Source: Pseudomonas oryzihabitans | Lineage (GTDB): Bacteria > Pseudomonadota > Gammaproteobacteria > Pseudomonadales > Pseudomonadaceae | Length of the DNA stretch: 64,000 nucleotides | Assembly: GCF_007665395.1 (NCBI RefSeq) | Contig: NZ_VDND01000016.1 | Span: 43,219-107,218, forward strand | Direction of reading: 5' to 3' | Shown here: positions 1 through 8,939 of the stretch, in pieces | How positions within the stretch are numbered: position 1 is the stretch's first letter | Layout of the letters: each line of letters begins with the position of its first letter | Notes under the pieces: generated by a model | What the model was told of the DNA's origin: nothing | Databases searched by the model: none | Seen by the model: only the letters and a program-made list of their open reading frames with translations | Position numbers and translations under genes: made by a program

Positions 1-905
1 AGCAGCGAGCGCTGGATCGTCCGGGTGTAGGCGTCCCCGGCAGGCAGCAGGCGCTGCAGCACCTGCTCCAGGAAGGGGCCGTCGGCGCCACAGCAGGAGG
101 TGGAACCCACTTCCTCGTGGTCGGTGCAGACCAGCACGGCATTCTCGTCGCCGTCGCTCGCCAGCAGGGCTTGCAATCCGGCGTAGCAGGACAGCAGGTT
201 GTCCAGGCGGGCCGCGGCGATGAAGTCGTCGTCCAGGCCGACCAGGGCGGCGGGCTGGACGTCATAGAAGCTCAGCTCGAAATCCAGCACCTCGGCGTTG
301 CCGATGCCATGCTCCTGCTGCAGGCGCGCCGCCAGTAGCACGCGGAAGTCGCGGCGCTCGCCACTCGGGACCTGCGCCAGGATCGGCGGCAATTCGTTCT
401 GGGCATTGATGGCCCAGCCCTGGTTGGCCTCGCGGTTGAGGTGGATGGCCAGGTTAGGAATGATCGCCAGCGGCTTGCGGAAATCCACCAGGCGGCTCTG
501 CACGCGCCCCTCGACGCGGAAGGTCACCCGCCCGGCCAGGGAAAGGTCGCGGTCGAACCAGGGAGCCATCAGCAGGCCGCCGTAGACTTCCACGCCGAGC
601 TGCCAGAAACCCTGGCGGTACAGCTCCGGCTGGGGCTTGACCTTGAGGCAGGGGCTGTCGGTGTGGGCGCCGACCAGGCGCAGGCCGCGCTCCAGCGGTT
701 GGCCGCCGAGGCGCACGGCGATCAGCGAGGAATCGTTGCGGGTGACGTAGTAGCGCCCGCCGGGCTGCACGGACCAGCTTTCCCGTTCGTCCAGCCGCTC
801 ATAACCAGCCGCTTCGAGGCGCTGGGCGAGACTGGCGGTGGCATGGAAGGGGGTGGGGGAACTGGAGAGGAAATCGACGAGGCCTTGGATCTGATCGGTA
901 CTCAT
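1..905 (-). CDS. apeB: M18 family aminopeptidase ApeB (C-terminal part cut off by window edge)
   Basis: Zinc-dependent cytosolic aminopeptidase of family M18 that removes N-terminal residues from peptides. About 301 N-terminal codons are present; the full protein is usually around 430 residues. The metal-site motif HTDSP begins at residue 81, and the second metal-binding motif DHEEVGS is read at about + strand 100-121. The ATG at 905 gives the expected N terminus MSTDQIQGLV. It lies beside rluA and minCDE as in other pseudomonads. The rest of the gene lies left of position 1, so the C terminus cannot be judged. Confidence 0.9.
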   Translation of the reverse strand, partial: MSTDQIQGLVDFLSSSPTPFHATASLAQRLEAAGYERLDERESWSVQPGGRYYVTRNDSSLIAVRLGGQPLERGLRLVGAHTDSPCLKVKPQPELYRQGFWQLGVEVYGGLLMAPWFDRDLSLAGRVTFRVEGRVQSRLVDFRKPLAIIPNLAIHLNREANQGWAINAQNELPPILAQVPSGERRDFRVLLAARLQQEHGIGNAEVLDFELSFYDVQPAALVGLDDDFIAAARLDNLLSCYAGLQALLASDGDENAVLVCTDHEEVGSTSCCGADGPFLEQVLQRLLPAGDAYTRTIQRSL

Positions 906-991
906 GAATGACTCCGGACGACGAGGCGTCCAGTCTAGGTTCTGCACCCCGGGGAGTCGAGCACGGTACCGCGTGCAGCGGGCCGCGGCGC

Positions 992-1570
992 TCAGCGCCG
1001 ACGCAGCACCAGGTGATGGATATGCCAGTGCTTGGGCTGGCCGACGGCGGTCTGGCCGTCCTCTTCTTCTTCGCGGTGCTGGAGGACCTCCCAGTCCTGC
1101 AGCAGCGGCGGCAGGTCGGCGGGCGTGACTACCGTCACCCCCTTGCTGGACCAGCCGTCTCTTTCCCCGAAGAGCTGGCCGCAGAAGAGACCTCCGGGGC
1201 GAGTCGCCGCGGTGATCCGCATCCAGAGGTCAAGGAACTGGGCCGGCTGGCAGAAGGGCAGGGCGAAGCTCGAATTGACTAGCTCATAGCGGGCCAGCGC
1301 CAGCGTTTCGAAGCGGGCCTGCCGGAGTTCCAGCTGGGCGTGCAGGGATTCCGGCGCGCGCCGCCGGAGTTCTGCCAGGGCTTCGGCCTCGGTATCCACC
1401 GCCAGCACCCGCCAGCCGCGCTCCAGCAGCGTCAGGGTATCGCGCCCGGTGCCGCAGCCTAGGTCCAGCGCGAGCCCCGGCGCTCCTGGCCAGAGGGCCA
1501 GCGCCTGCAGCAGGGTGTCACGCGGACCGCCGCCGGCGGTGGCGGCGTAGTAGGACGTCCAGTGCGACAA
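992..1570 (-). CDS. class I SAM-dependent methyltransferase, small
   Basis: A 192-residue protein with a Rossmann-type methyltransferase core. Motif I, the S-adenosylmethionine-binding glycine loop ALDLGCGTGRD, lies at residues 34-44, and an acidic residue that should contact the ribose follows in LAVDTEAEAL. The length and the absence of other domains resemble small TehB/UbiE-like methyltransferases. The substrate cannot be told from the sequence. It is transcribed on the same strand as apeB and rluA but separated from rluA by about 50 nt, and may form part of that unit. Cytosolic; no signal peptide or membrane segment. Confidence 0.8.
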   Translation of the reverse strand: MSHWTSYYAATAGGGPRDTLLQALALWPGAPGLALDLGCGTGRDTLTLLERGWRVLAVDTEAEALAELRRRAPESLHAQLELRQARFETLALARYELVNSSFALPFCQPAQFLDLWMRITAATRPGGLFCGQLFGERDGWSSKGVTVVTPADLPPLLQDWEVLQHREEEEDGQTAVGQPKHWHIHHLVLRRR

Positions 1571-1619
1571 GGGCAGCGCTCCTCGGCGGTAGGTCGGTAA
1601 GCCAGCGCCCGCCGGCGGG

Positions 1620-2255
1620 TCAGAAGGGCGCGGGACTGGTGAAGCTCATTCGCTCGCCCGAGGTGGGGTGGGTCAGCGCCAGCAGGCTGGCATGCAGGCA
1701 GAGTCGCGGCCGGAGCGCCAGCGCCTCGCCCTGGGCATAGAGCTGATCGCCCAGCAGAGGATGGCCGATGCTCAGCATATGGACGCGCAGCTGGTGGGAA
1801 CGTCCGGTGATGGGGGTGAGCTCGACCCGGCTGTAGTGGCCATGGCGCTCCAGCACCTGCCAGAAGGTCAGGGCATGGCGCCCTAATTCGTGGTCCACCA
1901 CATGGCGCGGCTTGGTCGGCGGATCGTAGCGCAGCGGCAATTCGATGCGGCCGCTGTTGGCGTCCGGCTCGCCCCAGCACAGCGCGGTATAGGCCTTTTC
2001 CGTCTCGCGGTCGTGGAATTGCCGCGACAGCTCGCGATGGCTGTCGGCATCCCGCGCCAGCACGATGACGCCGGAGGTCTCCCAGTCCAGGCGGTGCACG
2101 ATGCGCGCCTCGGGATAGCCGTTTTCCTGTAGACGGGTCACCAGGCAGTCGCGATTATCCTCGGCGCGGCCGGGCACCGAGAGCAGCAGGGTAGGCTTGT
2201 CGACCACCAGCAGGGCGGCGTCCTGGTGGATGATGCGGATGTTGGACAGGGGCAT
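1620..2255 (-). CDS. rluA: RluA family 23S rRNA/tRNA pseudouridine synthase
   Basis: Isomerises uridine to pseudouridine; the E. coli RluA family member acts on 23S rRNA U746 and tRNA U32. The catalytic Asp is seen in HRLDWETSG (Asp57), and the C-terminal RSHQLRVHM segment is conserved in the family. The ATG at 2255 (MPLSNIRIIHQD) gives 211 residues, the normal length without an S4 domain. The frame stays open upstream to 2639, but that part only reads minE in the wrong phase, so the longer start is rejected. It lies 119 nt downstream of minE, as in other Pseudomonas min loci. Confidence 0.9.
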   Translation of the reverse strand: MPLSNIRIIHQDAALLVVDKPTLLLSVPGRAEDNRDCLVTRLQENGYPEARIVHRLDWETSGVIVLARDADSHRELSRQFHDRETEKAYTALCWGEPDANSGRIELPLRYDPPTKPRHVVDHELGRHALTFWQVLERHGHYSRVELTPITGRSHQLRVHMLSIGHPLLGDQLYAQGEALALRPRLCLHASLLALTHPTSGERMSFTSPAPF

Positions 2256-2374
2256 GGGGTTCCTCGGGGCCCGGTATCGAACTGCCGCGACCTGGCGTGG
2301 CAGGTACGGAGAATTCGACGCGGCCCAAACGCCAACGGCGGCCCTGGGGCCGCCGCTGTCCTGCGCGATTCGCC

Positions 2375-2629
2375 TCAGCGGTCGGGCAGGGTGATGTTGA
2401 GTTCGAGAATGGAGCAGCTGCCCTGGTTCTCGAGTTCCACCTGGATCTGGTCCTGCTCGATGGGCACATACTTGCGGATCACTTCCAGCAGGTCCTTCTG
2501 CAACTGCGGCAGATAGTCCGGCTGCTCGTGGCGACCCCGTTCGTGGGCCACGATGATCTGTAGCCGTTCCTTGGCTATCGAAGCGCTGTTCTGCTTCTTC
2601 CGATCGCGAAAGAAGTCGAAGATGCTCAT
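2375..2629 (-). CDS. minE: cell division topological specificity factor MinE
   Basis: MinE stimulates the MinD ATPase and drives Min oscillation so that FtsZ assembles at mid-cell. The protein has 84 residues, starting MSIFDFFRDRKKQ (the N-terminal amphipathic membrane-targeting helix), followed by the MinD-binding segment around SIAKERLQIIVAHER and a C-terminal dimerisation beta/alpha domain. Its ATG overlaps the minD stop codon by four bases (ATGA), so translation is probably coupled. It is the last gene of minC-minD-minE. Confidence 0.96.
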   Translation of the reverse strand: MSIFDFFRDRKKQNSASIAKERLQIIVAHERGRHEQPDYLPQLQKDLLEVIRKYVPIEQDQIQVELENQGSCSILELNITLPDR

Positions 2630-3444
2630 TCGCCACCACCCCCGAACAGACGTTGCAGGAAGCCTTTCTTCTTCACGTCGAGGAAGCGATAGGCCACTTC
2701 CTTGCCGAGCAGTCGCTCCACGGTATCACTGTAGGCCTGGCCGGCATCGCTCTGTTCGTCGAGAATCACCGGGATGCCCTGGTTCGAGGCCTTGAGCACC
2801 GCCTGGGATTCGGGGATCACGCCGAGCAGGCGGATGGACAGGATCTCTTCCACATCCTCGACGCCGAGCATTTCGCCCTTGGTGACGCGCTCGGGGTTGT
2901 AGCGGGTCAGCAGCAGGTGTTCCTTGATGGCTTCCTCGCCCTTTTCGGCGCGGCGCGACTTGCTGGCCAGCAGGCCGAGCATGCGGTCGGAGTCCCGCAC
3001 CGAGGAGACCTCGGGGTTGGTCACCACGATGGCCTCGTCGGCGAAGTACATCGCCAGGTGGGCACCTTTCTCGATCCCGGCCGGGGAGTCGCAGACGATG
3101 AAGTCGAAGGTCTGCTTGAGTTCGTTGATCACGCGCTCGACGCCGTCCTGGGTCAGGGCGTCCTTGTCGCGGGTCTGGCTGGCAGCCAGCACGAAGAGGT
3201 TCTCGAGACGCTTGTCCTTGATCAGGGCCTGGGTCAGGGTGGCTTCGTTGTTGATCACGTTGACGAAGTCGTACACCACGCGGCGCTCGCAACCCATGAT
3301 CAGGTCGAGGTTACGCAGGCCGACGTCGAAGTCGACGATGACGGTCTTGTGTCCGCGCAGGGCGAGACCGGTACCAATGGCAGCGCTGCTGGTGGTCTTG
3401 CCGACGCCGCCCTTGCCGGAGGTGACTACGAGTACTTTGGCCAA
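2626..3444 (-). CDS. minD: septum site-determining ATPase MinD
   Basis: ParA/MinD-type membrane ATPase that recruits MinC to the membrane and polar zones. The deviant Walker A motif (GKGGVGKTT, residues 10-18) is present. The C terminus, KKGFLQRLFGGGGE, is the amphipathic membrane-targeting sequence. The start is TTG at 3444 (MAKVLVVTSG), with AAGGTGA about nine bases upstream; the same non-ATG start is usual for Pseudomonas minD. The 272-residue length is normal. It lies between minC (134 nt upstream) and minE (4-nt overlap). Confidence 0.97.
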   Translation of the reverse strand: MAKVLVVTSGKGGVGKTTSSAAIGTGLALRGHKTVIVDFDVGLRNLDLIMGCERRVVYDFVNVINNEATLTQALIKDKRLENLFVLAASQTRDKDALTQDGVERVINELKQTFDFIVCDSPAGIEKGAHLAMYFADEAIVVTNPEVSSVRDSDRMLGLLASKSRRAEKGEEAIKEHLLLTRYNPERVTKGEMLGVEDVEEILSIRLLGVIPESQAVLKASNQGIPVILDEQSDAGQAYSDTVERLLGKEVAYRFLDVKKKGFLQRLFGGGGE

Positions 3445-3578
3445 ACTGATTCACCTTGATCGAAAGTAATAACTGAAACGACTCGACGCCCTCGATGACG
3501 AGATTGCAGGCGTGTTCGCGCTTCGTTCGAGCCTTGGCGGCGCATCCGCCAATTGCGAAAAATTCGCGGAAGTATCCG

Positions 3579-4325
3579 TCAAAGGCGGGTGATGTTCAAC
3601 ACATCTCCCACCAAACTGACCTGTACCGGATTGCCCCACTGGGGATGGCGGCGCAGGTCCTCGGCGACCTTGTACTGGCCGGCGATGGAGAGCAGCTCCG
3701 CGGTCAGCTGCTGGCAGAAGATCCGCGCTTTGGTATCACCTTTGACGCCAGCCAACGCCCGGCCGCGCATGGGGCCGTAGACGTGGATGTTGCCATCGGC
3801 GAGCAGCTCGGCGCCCGGGCTGACCGGCGCCAGCACCACCAGATCGCCCGCCGGGGCATAGAGCTGCACCCCGCCGCGCACCGGTGCGGTGATGATCTTG
3901 GTGGGATTGATCACCGGCGCGGCCGGCTTGGGCGGCTCCACCGGCTTGGCCGGCTCGCGGTCGCGCGGCTCGACCTGGCGTTCGCGGCCGCCGGAGCTGG
4001 GCGGTAGGATCGGCAGGTCGTAATCGTTGGCGGCCGCCAGGTCGGAGCTGCGGCTGGCGCGCAGGGCGAGGGTACGCAGCCCGTGGCGGCGGCAGAGATC
4101 GAGGAGGGCGCCCAGGTCGAGCGGGCCGGCGTCGTCGGCGAGCTTGTCCAGGCCCAGCACCAGGGGCGTTTCCTGGAAGAAGTTGGGGGCCTGGGCGACC
4201 TTCTGGGCCAGTTGCCGGTCCAGGCGCCCCAGGTCATTGCGGAGAAGCTCCAGCACGGTCACGGCGAGCATGTTGCCCTTGAGCTGGAAGACGGAGTCGC
4301 TTTCGGAAGGATCGGCTGCGGTCAT
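3579..4325 (-). CDS. minC: septum site-determining protein MinC
   Basis: FtsZ-assembly inhibitor that works with MinD at the poles. The N-terminal domain (about residues 1-115) begins MTAADPSESDSVFQLKGNML, and the C-terminal beta-helix domain (about 140-248) contains the RGGVQLYAPAGDLVV and GNIHVYGPMRGRALAG stretches typical of MinC. A proline-rich linker (EPAKPVEPPKPAAP) separates them. The ATG at 4325 aligns with the family start; the frame remains open 19 codons further to a TTG, which I reject. 248 residues. Confidence 0.95.
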   Translation of the reverse strand: MTAADPSESDSVFQLKGNMLAVTVLELLRNDLGRLDRQLAQKVAQAPNFFQETPLVLGLDKLADDAGPLDLGALLDLCRRHGLRTLALRASRSSDLAAANDYDLPILPPSSGGRERQVEPRDREPAKPVEPPKPAAPVINPTKIITAPVRGGVQLYAPAGDLVVLAPVSPGAELLADGNIHVYGPMRGRALAGVKGDTKARIFCQQLTAELLSIAGQYKVAEDLRRHPQWGNPVQVSLVGDVLNITRL

Positions 4326-4476
4326 GGTGGGTACTTGTGCTTGGATGGCGGGACTTATAGCGGGATGCCTCGCCCGTCGCAACCCTCACCGGGCGATCCG
4401 GGTCGCGACTGTGAAGGCTACGGGAAAACGGCGCGAGGCCTGTAGAATGGCGCGACTTTTTCATGCAGGAGTTCCG

Positions 4477-5412
4477 ATGGAGCGGCCGTCTTTCCGCCTC
4501 GCCTTTCTCAATCCACGTTATTGGCCGCTCTGGCTGGGGCTCGCGCTGCTCTGGCTGCTGGTGCAACTGCCCTACGCCGTGCTGCTGCGTCTCGCCCAGG
4601 GGCTCGGCTGGATCTTCTACCACGTCGCCGGCCAGCGCCGGGCGATCGCCCGCCGCAACCTGGAACTCTGTTTTCCCCAGCTCGACGAGCGGGCGCGCGA
4701 CCGACTGCTGCGGCGCAATTTCGCCAGCAGCGCCATGGCCCTGCTGGAGATGGCCATGAGCTGGTGGTGGCCACGCCAGCGCCTGGCCCGCCTGGCCCAT
4801 ATCGAGGGGCTCGAGCACCTGCAGGCCGCCCAGCGCGACGGCCAGGGCGTGATCCTCATGGCGCTGCATTTCACCACCCTGGAAATCGGCGCGGCGCTGC
4901 TCGGCCAGCGGCATACCATCGACGGCATGTACCGCGAGCACAAGAATCCGGTGTTCGACTTCATCCAGCGCCGCGGTCGCGAGCGCCACAACCTGGACGC
5001 CACCGCCATCGAGCGCGAGGACGTGCGGGCCATGCTCAAGGTGCTGCGCGCCGGACGCGCCATCTGGTATGCCCCCGATCAGGACTATGGCGCCAAGCAG
5101 AGTCTCTTCGTGCCGCTGTTCGGCATTCCCGCCGCCACCGTGACCGCCACCACCAAGTTCGCCCGGCTGGGCCGCGCGCGGGTGCTGCCCTTCACCCAGG
5201 AGCGCCTGGCGGATGGCTCCGGCTACCGGCTGGTGGTCCATCCGCCGCTGGCCGACTTTCCCGGCGAGAGCGAGGAGGCCGATTGCCGGCGCATCAATCG
5301 CTGGGTCGAGCAGTGCGTCAGCCAGTTGCCGGAGCAGTACCTCTGGGCGCACCGCCGCTTCAAGACCCGTCCGCCCGGCGAGGCCAAGCTCTACCCGAAG
5401 AAGAAAGGCTAG
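4477..5412 (+). CDS. lpxL: lipid A biosynthesis acyltransferase (HtrB/LpxL family)
   Basis: Inner-membrane acyltransferase that adds a secondary acyl chain to the lipid A precursor. The protein has 311 residues, an N-terminal membrane segment (about residues 16-37, LWLGLALLWLLVQLPYAVLL) and the catalytic HX4E box (His131, Glu136 in HFTTLE). The ATG at 4477 has AGGAG six bases upstream. The stop codon abuts the ATG of the patatin gene, so the two are probably co-transcribed. A TAGAAT -10-like hexamer at 4443-4448 may be its promoter, without a clear -35. Which acyl chain and position it serves cannot be told here; Pseudomonas carries more than one LpxL homologue. Confidence 0.9.
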   Translation: MERPSFRLAFLNPRYWPLWLGLALLWLLVQLPYAVLLRLAQGLGWIFYHVAGQRRAIARRNLELCFPQLDERARDRLLRRNFASSAMALLEMAMSWWWPRQRLARLAHIEGLEHLQAAQRDGQGVILMALHFTTLEIGAALLGQRHTIDGMYREHKNPVFDFIQRRGRERHNLDATAIEREDVRAMLKVLRAGRAIWYAPDQDYGAKQSLFVPLFGIPAATVTATTKFARLGRARVLPFTQERLADGSGYRLVVHPPLADFPGESEEADCRRINRWVEQCVSQLPEQYLWAHRRFKTRPPGEAKLYPKKKG

Positions 5413-6549
5413 ATGAGCAGGGCGGCCGAGCGGCGTACGGGGCTGATCCTGGCCGGCGGCGGCGCCCGCGCGGCCTATCAGGTCGGGGTGTTGCAGGTGG
5501 TGGCGGACACCCTGGCGGTCCGTTCCGAAAATCCCTTTCCCATCCTGGTCGGTACCTCCGCCGGGGCGCTCAACGCCGCGGTGCTGGGCTGCGGGGCGCT
5601 CGATTTCGGTCGCGCGGTGGATCGCCTGGCCGCGGTGTGGTCAGGACTGGAAACCGCGATGATCTATCGCAGCGACTGGGGCGGAGTGACGCGGCAGGCG
5701 GCGCGTTTCGGTCTGCAGACGCTGTTCGGTGCCTGGCGCCAGGAACCGCTGGCGCTGCTCGACAACGCCCCCTTGCGCGCCCTGCTCACCCGCGAGCTGG
5801 ACTTCTCCGGGATCACGGCGGCCTTGCGCCAGCGTGCCTTGCGAGCGGTGGCGGTCACCGCCTTCGGCTATGCCTCCGGGCAGGCGATGACCTTCTACCA
5901 GAGCCAGGGGGCGCTGGATCCCTGGTTCCGTCACCGCCGCGTCGGCGTCCCGGCGCGGCTGGCGGTCGATCATCTCCTGGCCAGTACCGCCATTCCGCTG
6001 TTCTTTCCACCGGTGAAGGTTGGCCGCGAGTACCTGGGCGACGGCTCGGTCAGGCAGACGGCGCCCATCAGTCCGGCGCTGCACCTGGGGGCGGAGCGGG
6101 TGCTGGTGATAGGGCTGGGTGCGCCTGGTGGCAACGAGCAGCGGCAGCCGGCACGGCCGCCCAGCGTGGCGCAGATCGGCGGCCACCTGCTCAACAGCAC
6201 CTTCGTCGATGCCCTGGACAGCGATACCGAAACCCTGCGCCGGCTCAACCTGCTGAGCAGCGCCCTGCCGGCGGGCGATCCGGTCAGCGGCTGCCTCTGT
6301 CGTCCGGTGGAGATGCTGGTCATCTCGCCCAGCCAGCCCCTGGCGGACATCGCCACCCGCCATCGCCACCGCCTGCCGGTGGCGTTGCGGCAACTGCTGC
6401 GGGGCGTCGGGGTGAATCGGCCGTCGGGCAGTGCCCTGCTCAGCTATCTGCTGTTCGAGTCCGCCTATTGCCAGGAACTCATGGCGCTGGGCCGGGCCGA
6501 CGCCCAGGCCCGGCTGCCCGAGCTCCGGGCCTTTCTGGCCAGCGCCTGA
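5413..6549 (+). CDS. patatin-like phospholipase
   Basis: A 378-residue patatin-fold lipid acyl hydrolase. The oxyanion-hole motif GGGARAAY (residues 15-22), the nucleophile elbow GTSAG (Ser49) and the catalytic DG dyad (Asp211 in LGDGS) are all present, so the enzyme should be active. No signal peptide, so it probably acts on the cytosolic face of the membrane. It begins directly after the lpxL stop codon (TAG ATG), suggesting an envelope-lipid operon. Substrate unknown. Confidence 0.88.
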   Translation: MSRAAERRTGLILAGGGARAAYQVGVLQVVADTLAVRSENPFPILVGTSAGALNAAVLGCGALDFGRAVDRLAAVWSGLETAMIYRSDWGGVTRQAARFGLQTLFGAWRQEPLALLDNAPLRALLTRELDFSGITAALRQRALRAVAVTAFGYASGQAMTFYQSQGALDPWFRHRRVGVPARLAVDHLLASTAIPLFFPPVKVGREYLGDGSVRQTAPISPALHLGAERVLVIGLGAPGGNEQRQPARPPSVAQIGGHLLNSTFVDALDSDTETLRRLNLLSSALPAGDPVSGCLCRPVEMLVISPSQPLADIATRHRHRLPVALRQLLRGVGVNRPSGSALLSYLLFESAYCQELMALGRADAQARLPELRAFLASA

Positions 6550-6552
6550 GAC

Positions 6553-7374
6553 TTACTCGGCGATCTGCAGTTCCCGGGCCTTGGTGTAGAAGTAGCGGAT
6601 CTTCTCGTACTCGAACGGCGAGTTGAGCTGGCCGTATCTCATGTCGGTGACATAGCGCAGGTTGATGCCGCGCAGCACGATGATCTCCGGATGGCGGCTG
6701 CTCTCGTCGCTGACGTTGAGGAAGTTCACCTGGCTCTCGGCGGCGAAGTCCACGGCCAGGCCGCCGGTGTCACGCAGGTTCGAGGGACCCAGGATCGGCA
6801 GCATCAGGAAGGGACCGTCGCCCACGCCATAGAAGCCGAGGGTCTGGCCGAAGTCTTCCGGTTGCTTGATCAGGCCCACCCGGGTGGCCGGGTCCCACAG
6901 GCCGAACACCCCGATGGTGGTGTTGAGCAGCAGGCGGCCGGTGGTGTCCAGGGCACGCCGACCCTTGAACTGCAGCAGGCTGTTCAGCAGGTTGTTGACG
7001 TCGCCCAGGTTGCTGAAGAAGTTGCTGACGCCGGAGCGGACGAAGCGCGGGGTGATATAGCGATAGCCGTTGACCACCGGCAGCAGCACCCACTCGTCCA
7101 GGCGATAGTTGAAGTGGTAGACGTGGCGGTTCCAGGATTCGAAGGGGTCGTAGACGTCCAGGGCGACCAGGGAGGCCCGTTCGAATTCGCGCTGGTCGAG
7201 CCCCGGGTTGTACTTCAGGGTCGACAGCGGATTGCTGAAACCGTCGGCCCCCACCGGCGCCGCCGGCATGGTGTCCGAGCCGATGGTCAGGCTGGAGGAG
7301 GGCGGTGGGCTCGACTCGGCAGCGAACGCCGAGGCACTGGCCAGCAGGAGGAGAGCGAGCAGGGACTTAACCAC
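6553..7374 (-). CDS. MlaA/VacJ-family protein with a plain Sec signal peptide
   Basis: Relative of MlaA, the outer-membrane component that extracts mislocalised phospholipids and passes them to MlaC. After the signal peptide, the core DPFESWNRHVYHFNYRLDEW and later GFYGVGDGPFLMLPILGPSN are characteristic of the family. The GTG start at 7374 gives MVKSLLALLLLASASAFAAES: a Sec signal without the lipobox Cys of the E. coli lipoprotein. The start overlaps the last codons and stop of the upstream hydrolase gene by eight bases, indicating translational coupling. 273 residues. Pseudomonas usually has a separate canonical mlaA elsewhere, so this is probably a paralogue. Confidence 0.85.
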   Translation of the reverse strand: MVKSLLALLLLASASAFAAESSPPPSSSLTIGSDTMPAAPVGADGFSNPLSTLKYNPGLDQREFERASLVALDVYDPFESWNRHVYHFNYRLDEWVLLPVVNGYRYITPRFVRSGVSNFFSNLGDVNNLLNSLLQFKGRRALDTTGRLLLNTTIGVFGLWDPATRVGLIKQPEDFGQTLGFYGVGDGPFLMLPILGPSNLRDTGGLAVDFAAESQVNFLNVSDESSRHPEIIVLRGINLRYVTDMRYGQLNSPFEYEKIRYFYTKARELQIAE

Positions 7375-8677
7375 GGGCGAAGAACTCCAGCATGGCGTTC
7401 GCGTTGACGCGGTAGTTGAGATTGCCGCAATGGCCGCCATGGGGATAGACGGTCAAGCGATCGCCGAAGGTCTTGCGCAGGAAGCCGAGGTCACCCGGGC
7501 CGAGGATGATGTCGTCGGCATTGTGCATGACACCGATCTTGGGGCTGCTCTTGAGGTAGTCCTCGAGGGCGGTGAGGCTGGACTTGCGCGCCAGGTCGTC
7601 GAGGTTCTGCCCCTTGAACTTCTTCTGCCAGAACGGCATGACCTGCTCGGTCATGTAGCAGTCGAAGTCGCATTGCAGGGAACGGGCGAAGAAACGCGTC
7701 AGGCTGGTGCCCTCGCTGATCGGATAGGTCGGCGGGGTGATCAGGCCGCGGCGGTTGATCAGGTCGGAGGTGAAGGCGATGTCCGCCGCCGAGAAGCGGA
7801 AGGACGAGCCGATCAGCATGGCCAGTTCTTCGTTGCTCAGGCGTTCCGGCGAGCGCTGGAAGTCACGCACCACGGCATCGTTGAAATCGACGTAGCCCTT
7901 CTCCTGGAAGTAGCGGGTCAGCTTCGAGAGGATGAGTTCGTAGAAGGTGCGGTTGTTGGTGACACCCTTCACCTCGGTCTGCACCAGGCGATCCAGGTTG
8001 CGCACCGAGGTCAGCAGGTTGACCGGCGGATTCACCATCAAGACCTTCTTGAAGTTGAAGCTGCGCTCGCTCTCGTCGAGGTAGGAAACGAAGGCCGCAT
8101 CCAGGCCGCCCAGGCTGTAGCCGGTCAGGTAATAGTCGGTGACCGGCAGCTTGGGATGCTGGGCGCGCACCGCCTGCATGGCGCGATAGAGATCCTCGGC
8201 ATCGTGCGGGGTGTAGCCCGGGGTGGCGGTCCGCGAGACGGACACCATGAAGTCCCAGCTGGTGGGCGAGGACAGCTGCACCACGTGGTAGCCGGCCGCG
8301 TAGTACAGCCGCTTCAGGTATTCCTGGGTGCTCGAGGAGTAGTTCGCGCCGGTCCCGGCGATCAGGAAGATCAGCGGCGCCGGGTGGTCCTGGCGGGCCA
8401 AACGATAGTGGAATTTCTTCACCGGCCAGAAGTTGCCGGGCAGCTGGTATTCCCGCTCCGGACGCAGGTTGAGGCTGTAGTCGTCCTGGTCGATGGTGCT
8501 TTCGGGCGGCAGTTCCGGGCGGAATTTTTCCGGCGTGGTGACGATGGTCGCCTCGAACGGATTGACCAGGGGATAGCCGTAGGTCGCGGCATCCACTTCG
8601 GCTGCCGCCTGCGCGGTGCCATAGAGGCTGGAAAACAGCGCGCCCAGCAGGGCGGCGACGCGCAAGGGAAGACGCAT
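7367..8677 (-). CDS. exported alpha/beta hydrolase
   Basis: A 436-residue secreted or periplasmic protein with an N-terminal signal peptide (MRLPLRVAALLGALFSSLYG..AQA) and an alpha/beta-hydrolase fold. The nucleophile elbow GYSLGG places the catalytic Ser at 188, and the preceding LIFLIAGTGANYSSS resembles an oxyanion-loop region. The ATG at 8677 is preceded by AAGGA at good spacing; an in-frame ATG 23 codons upstream is rejected because it would bury the signal peptide. It is coupled to the MlaA-family gene, so an envelope-lipid substrate (lysophospholipid or acylglycerol) is a reasonable inference, not shown. Confidence 0.82.
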   Translation of the reverse strand: MRLPLRVAALLGALFSSLYGTAQAAAEVDAATYGYPLVNPFEATIVTTPEKFRPELPPESTIDQDDYSLNLRPEREYQLPGNFWPVKKFHYRLARQDHPAPLIFLIAGTGANYSSSTQEYLKRLYYAAGYHVVQLSSPTSWDFMVSVSRTATPGYTPHDAEDLYRAMQAVRAQHPKLPVTDYYLTGYSLGGLDAAFVSYLDESERSFNFKKVLMVNPPVNLLTSVRNLDRLVQTEVKGVTNNRTFYELILSKLTRYFQEKGYVDFNDAVVRDFQRSPERLSNEELAMLIGSSFRFSAADIAFTSDLINRRGLITPPTYPISEGTSLTRFFARSLQCDFDCYMTEQVMPFWQKKFKGQNLDDLARKSSLTALEDYLKSSPKIGVMHNADDIILGPGDLGFLRKTFGDRLTVYPHGGHCGNLNYRVNANAMLEFFARG

Positions 8678-8808
8678 GGACAGAGTCCTTTCAGAGGGCT
8701 GAGAGCGAAGGTAAGACAACGACGGGCCGATAGGTTGCATCGACACCCGCAGCTTTCTGCGAGGCGTCGATTACAGAGCGGTCTGTAGTCTGCGTCAAGC
8801 GACAGCCG

Positions 8809-8853
8809 TTGTCGCGAAACGTGCGGTTGTTGTCGCTAACCGGTCGCTATACG
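8809..8853 (+). promoter_or_regulatory. direct-repeat activator site and -10 element upstream of betX
   Basis: Two near-identical 13-mers, TTGTCGCGAAACG (8809-8821) and TTGTCGCTAACCG (8830-8842), lie 21 bases apart, two helical turns. That spacing is typical of AraC-family activators. A TATACG -10-like element follows at 8848-8853. An inverted GCGACA/TGTCGC pair (8799-8804 and 8810-8815) overlaps the first repeat. GbdR, the AraC-family glycine-betaine regulator of Pseudomonas, is the obvious candidate; binding is inferred. Confidence 0.45.
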
Positions 8854-8939
8854 TCGTCCAGACGGTAGTGGCCATCTCGCATTGCCCGAATCATGGGAGT
8901 GGGGCAACCGCCCGAATTCCATAGCGAGAGGACTGCTGC

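Noticed and set aside
2256..2639. N-terminal extension of RluA into minE
   Set aside because: The extension reads minE out of phase and looks random, whereas the ATG at 2255 gives the normal length.
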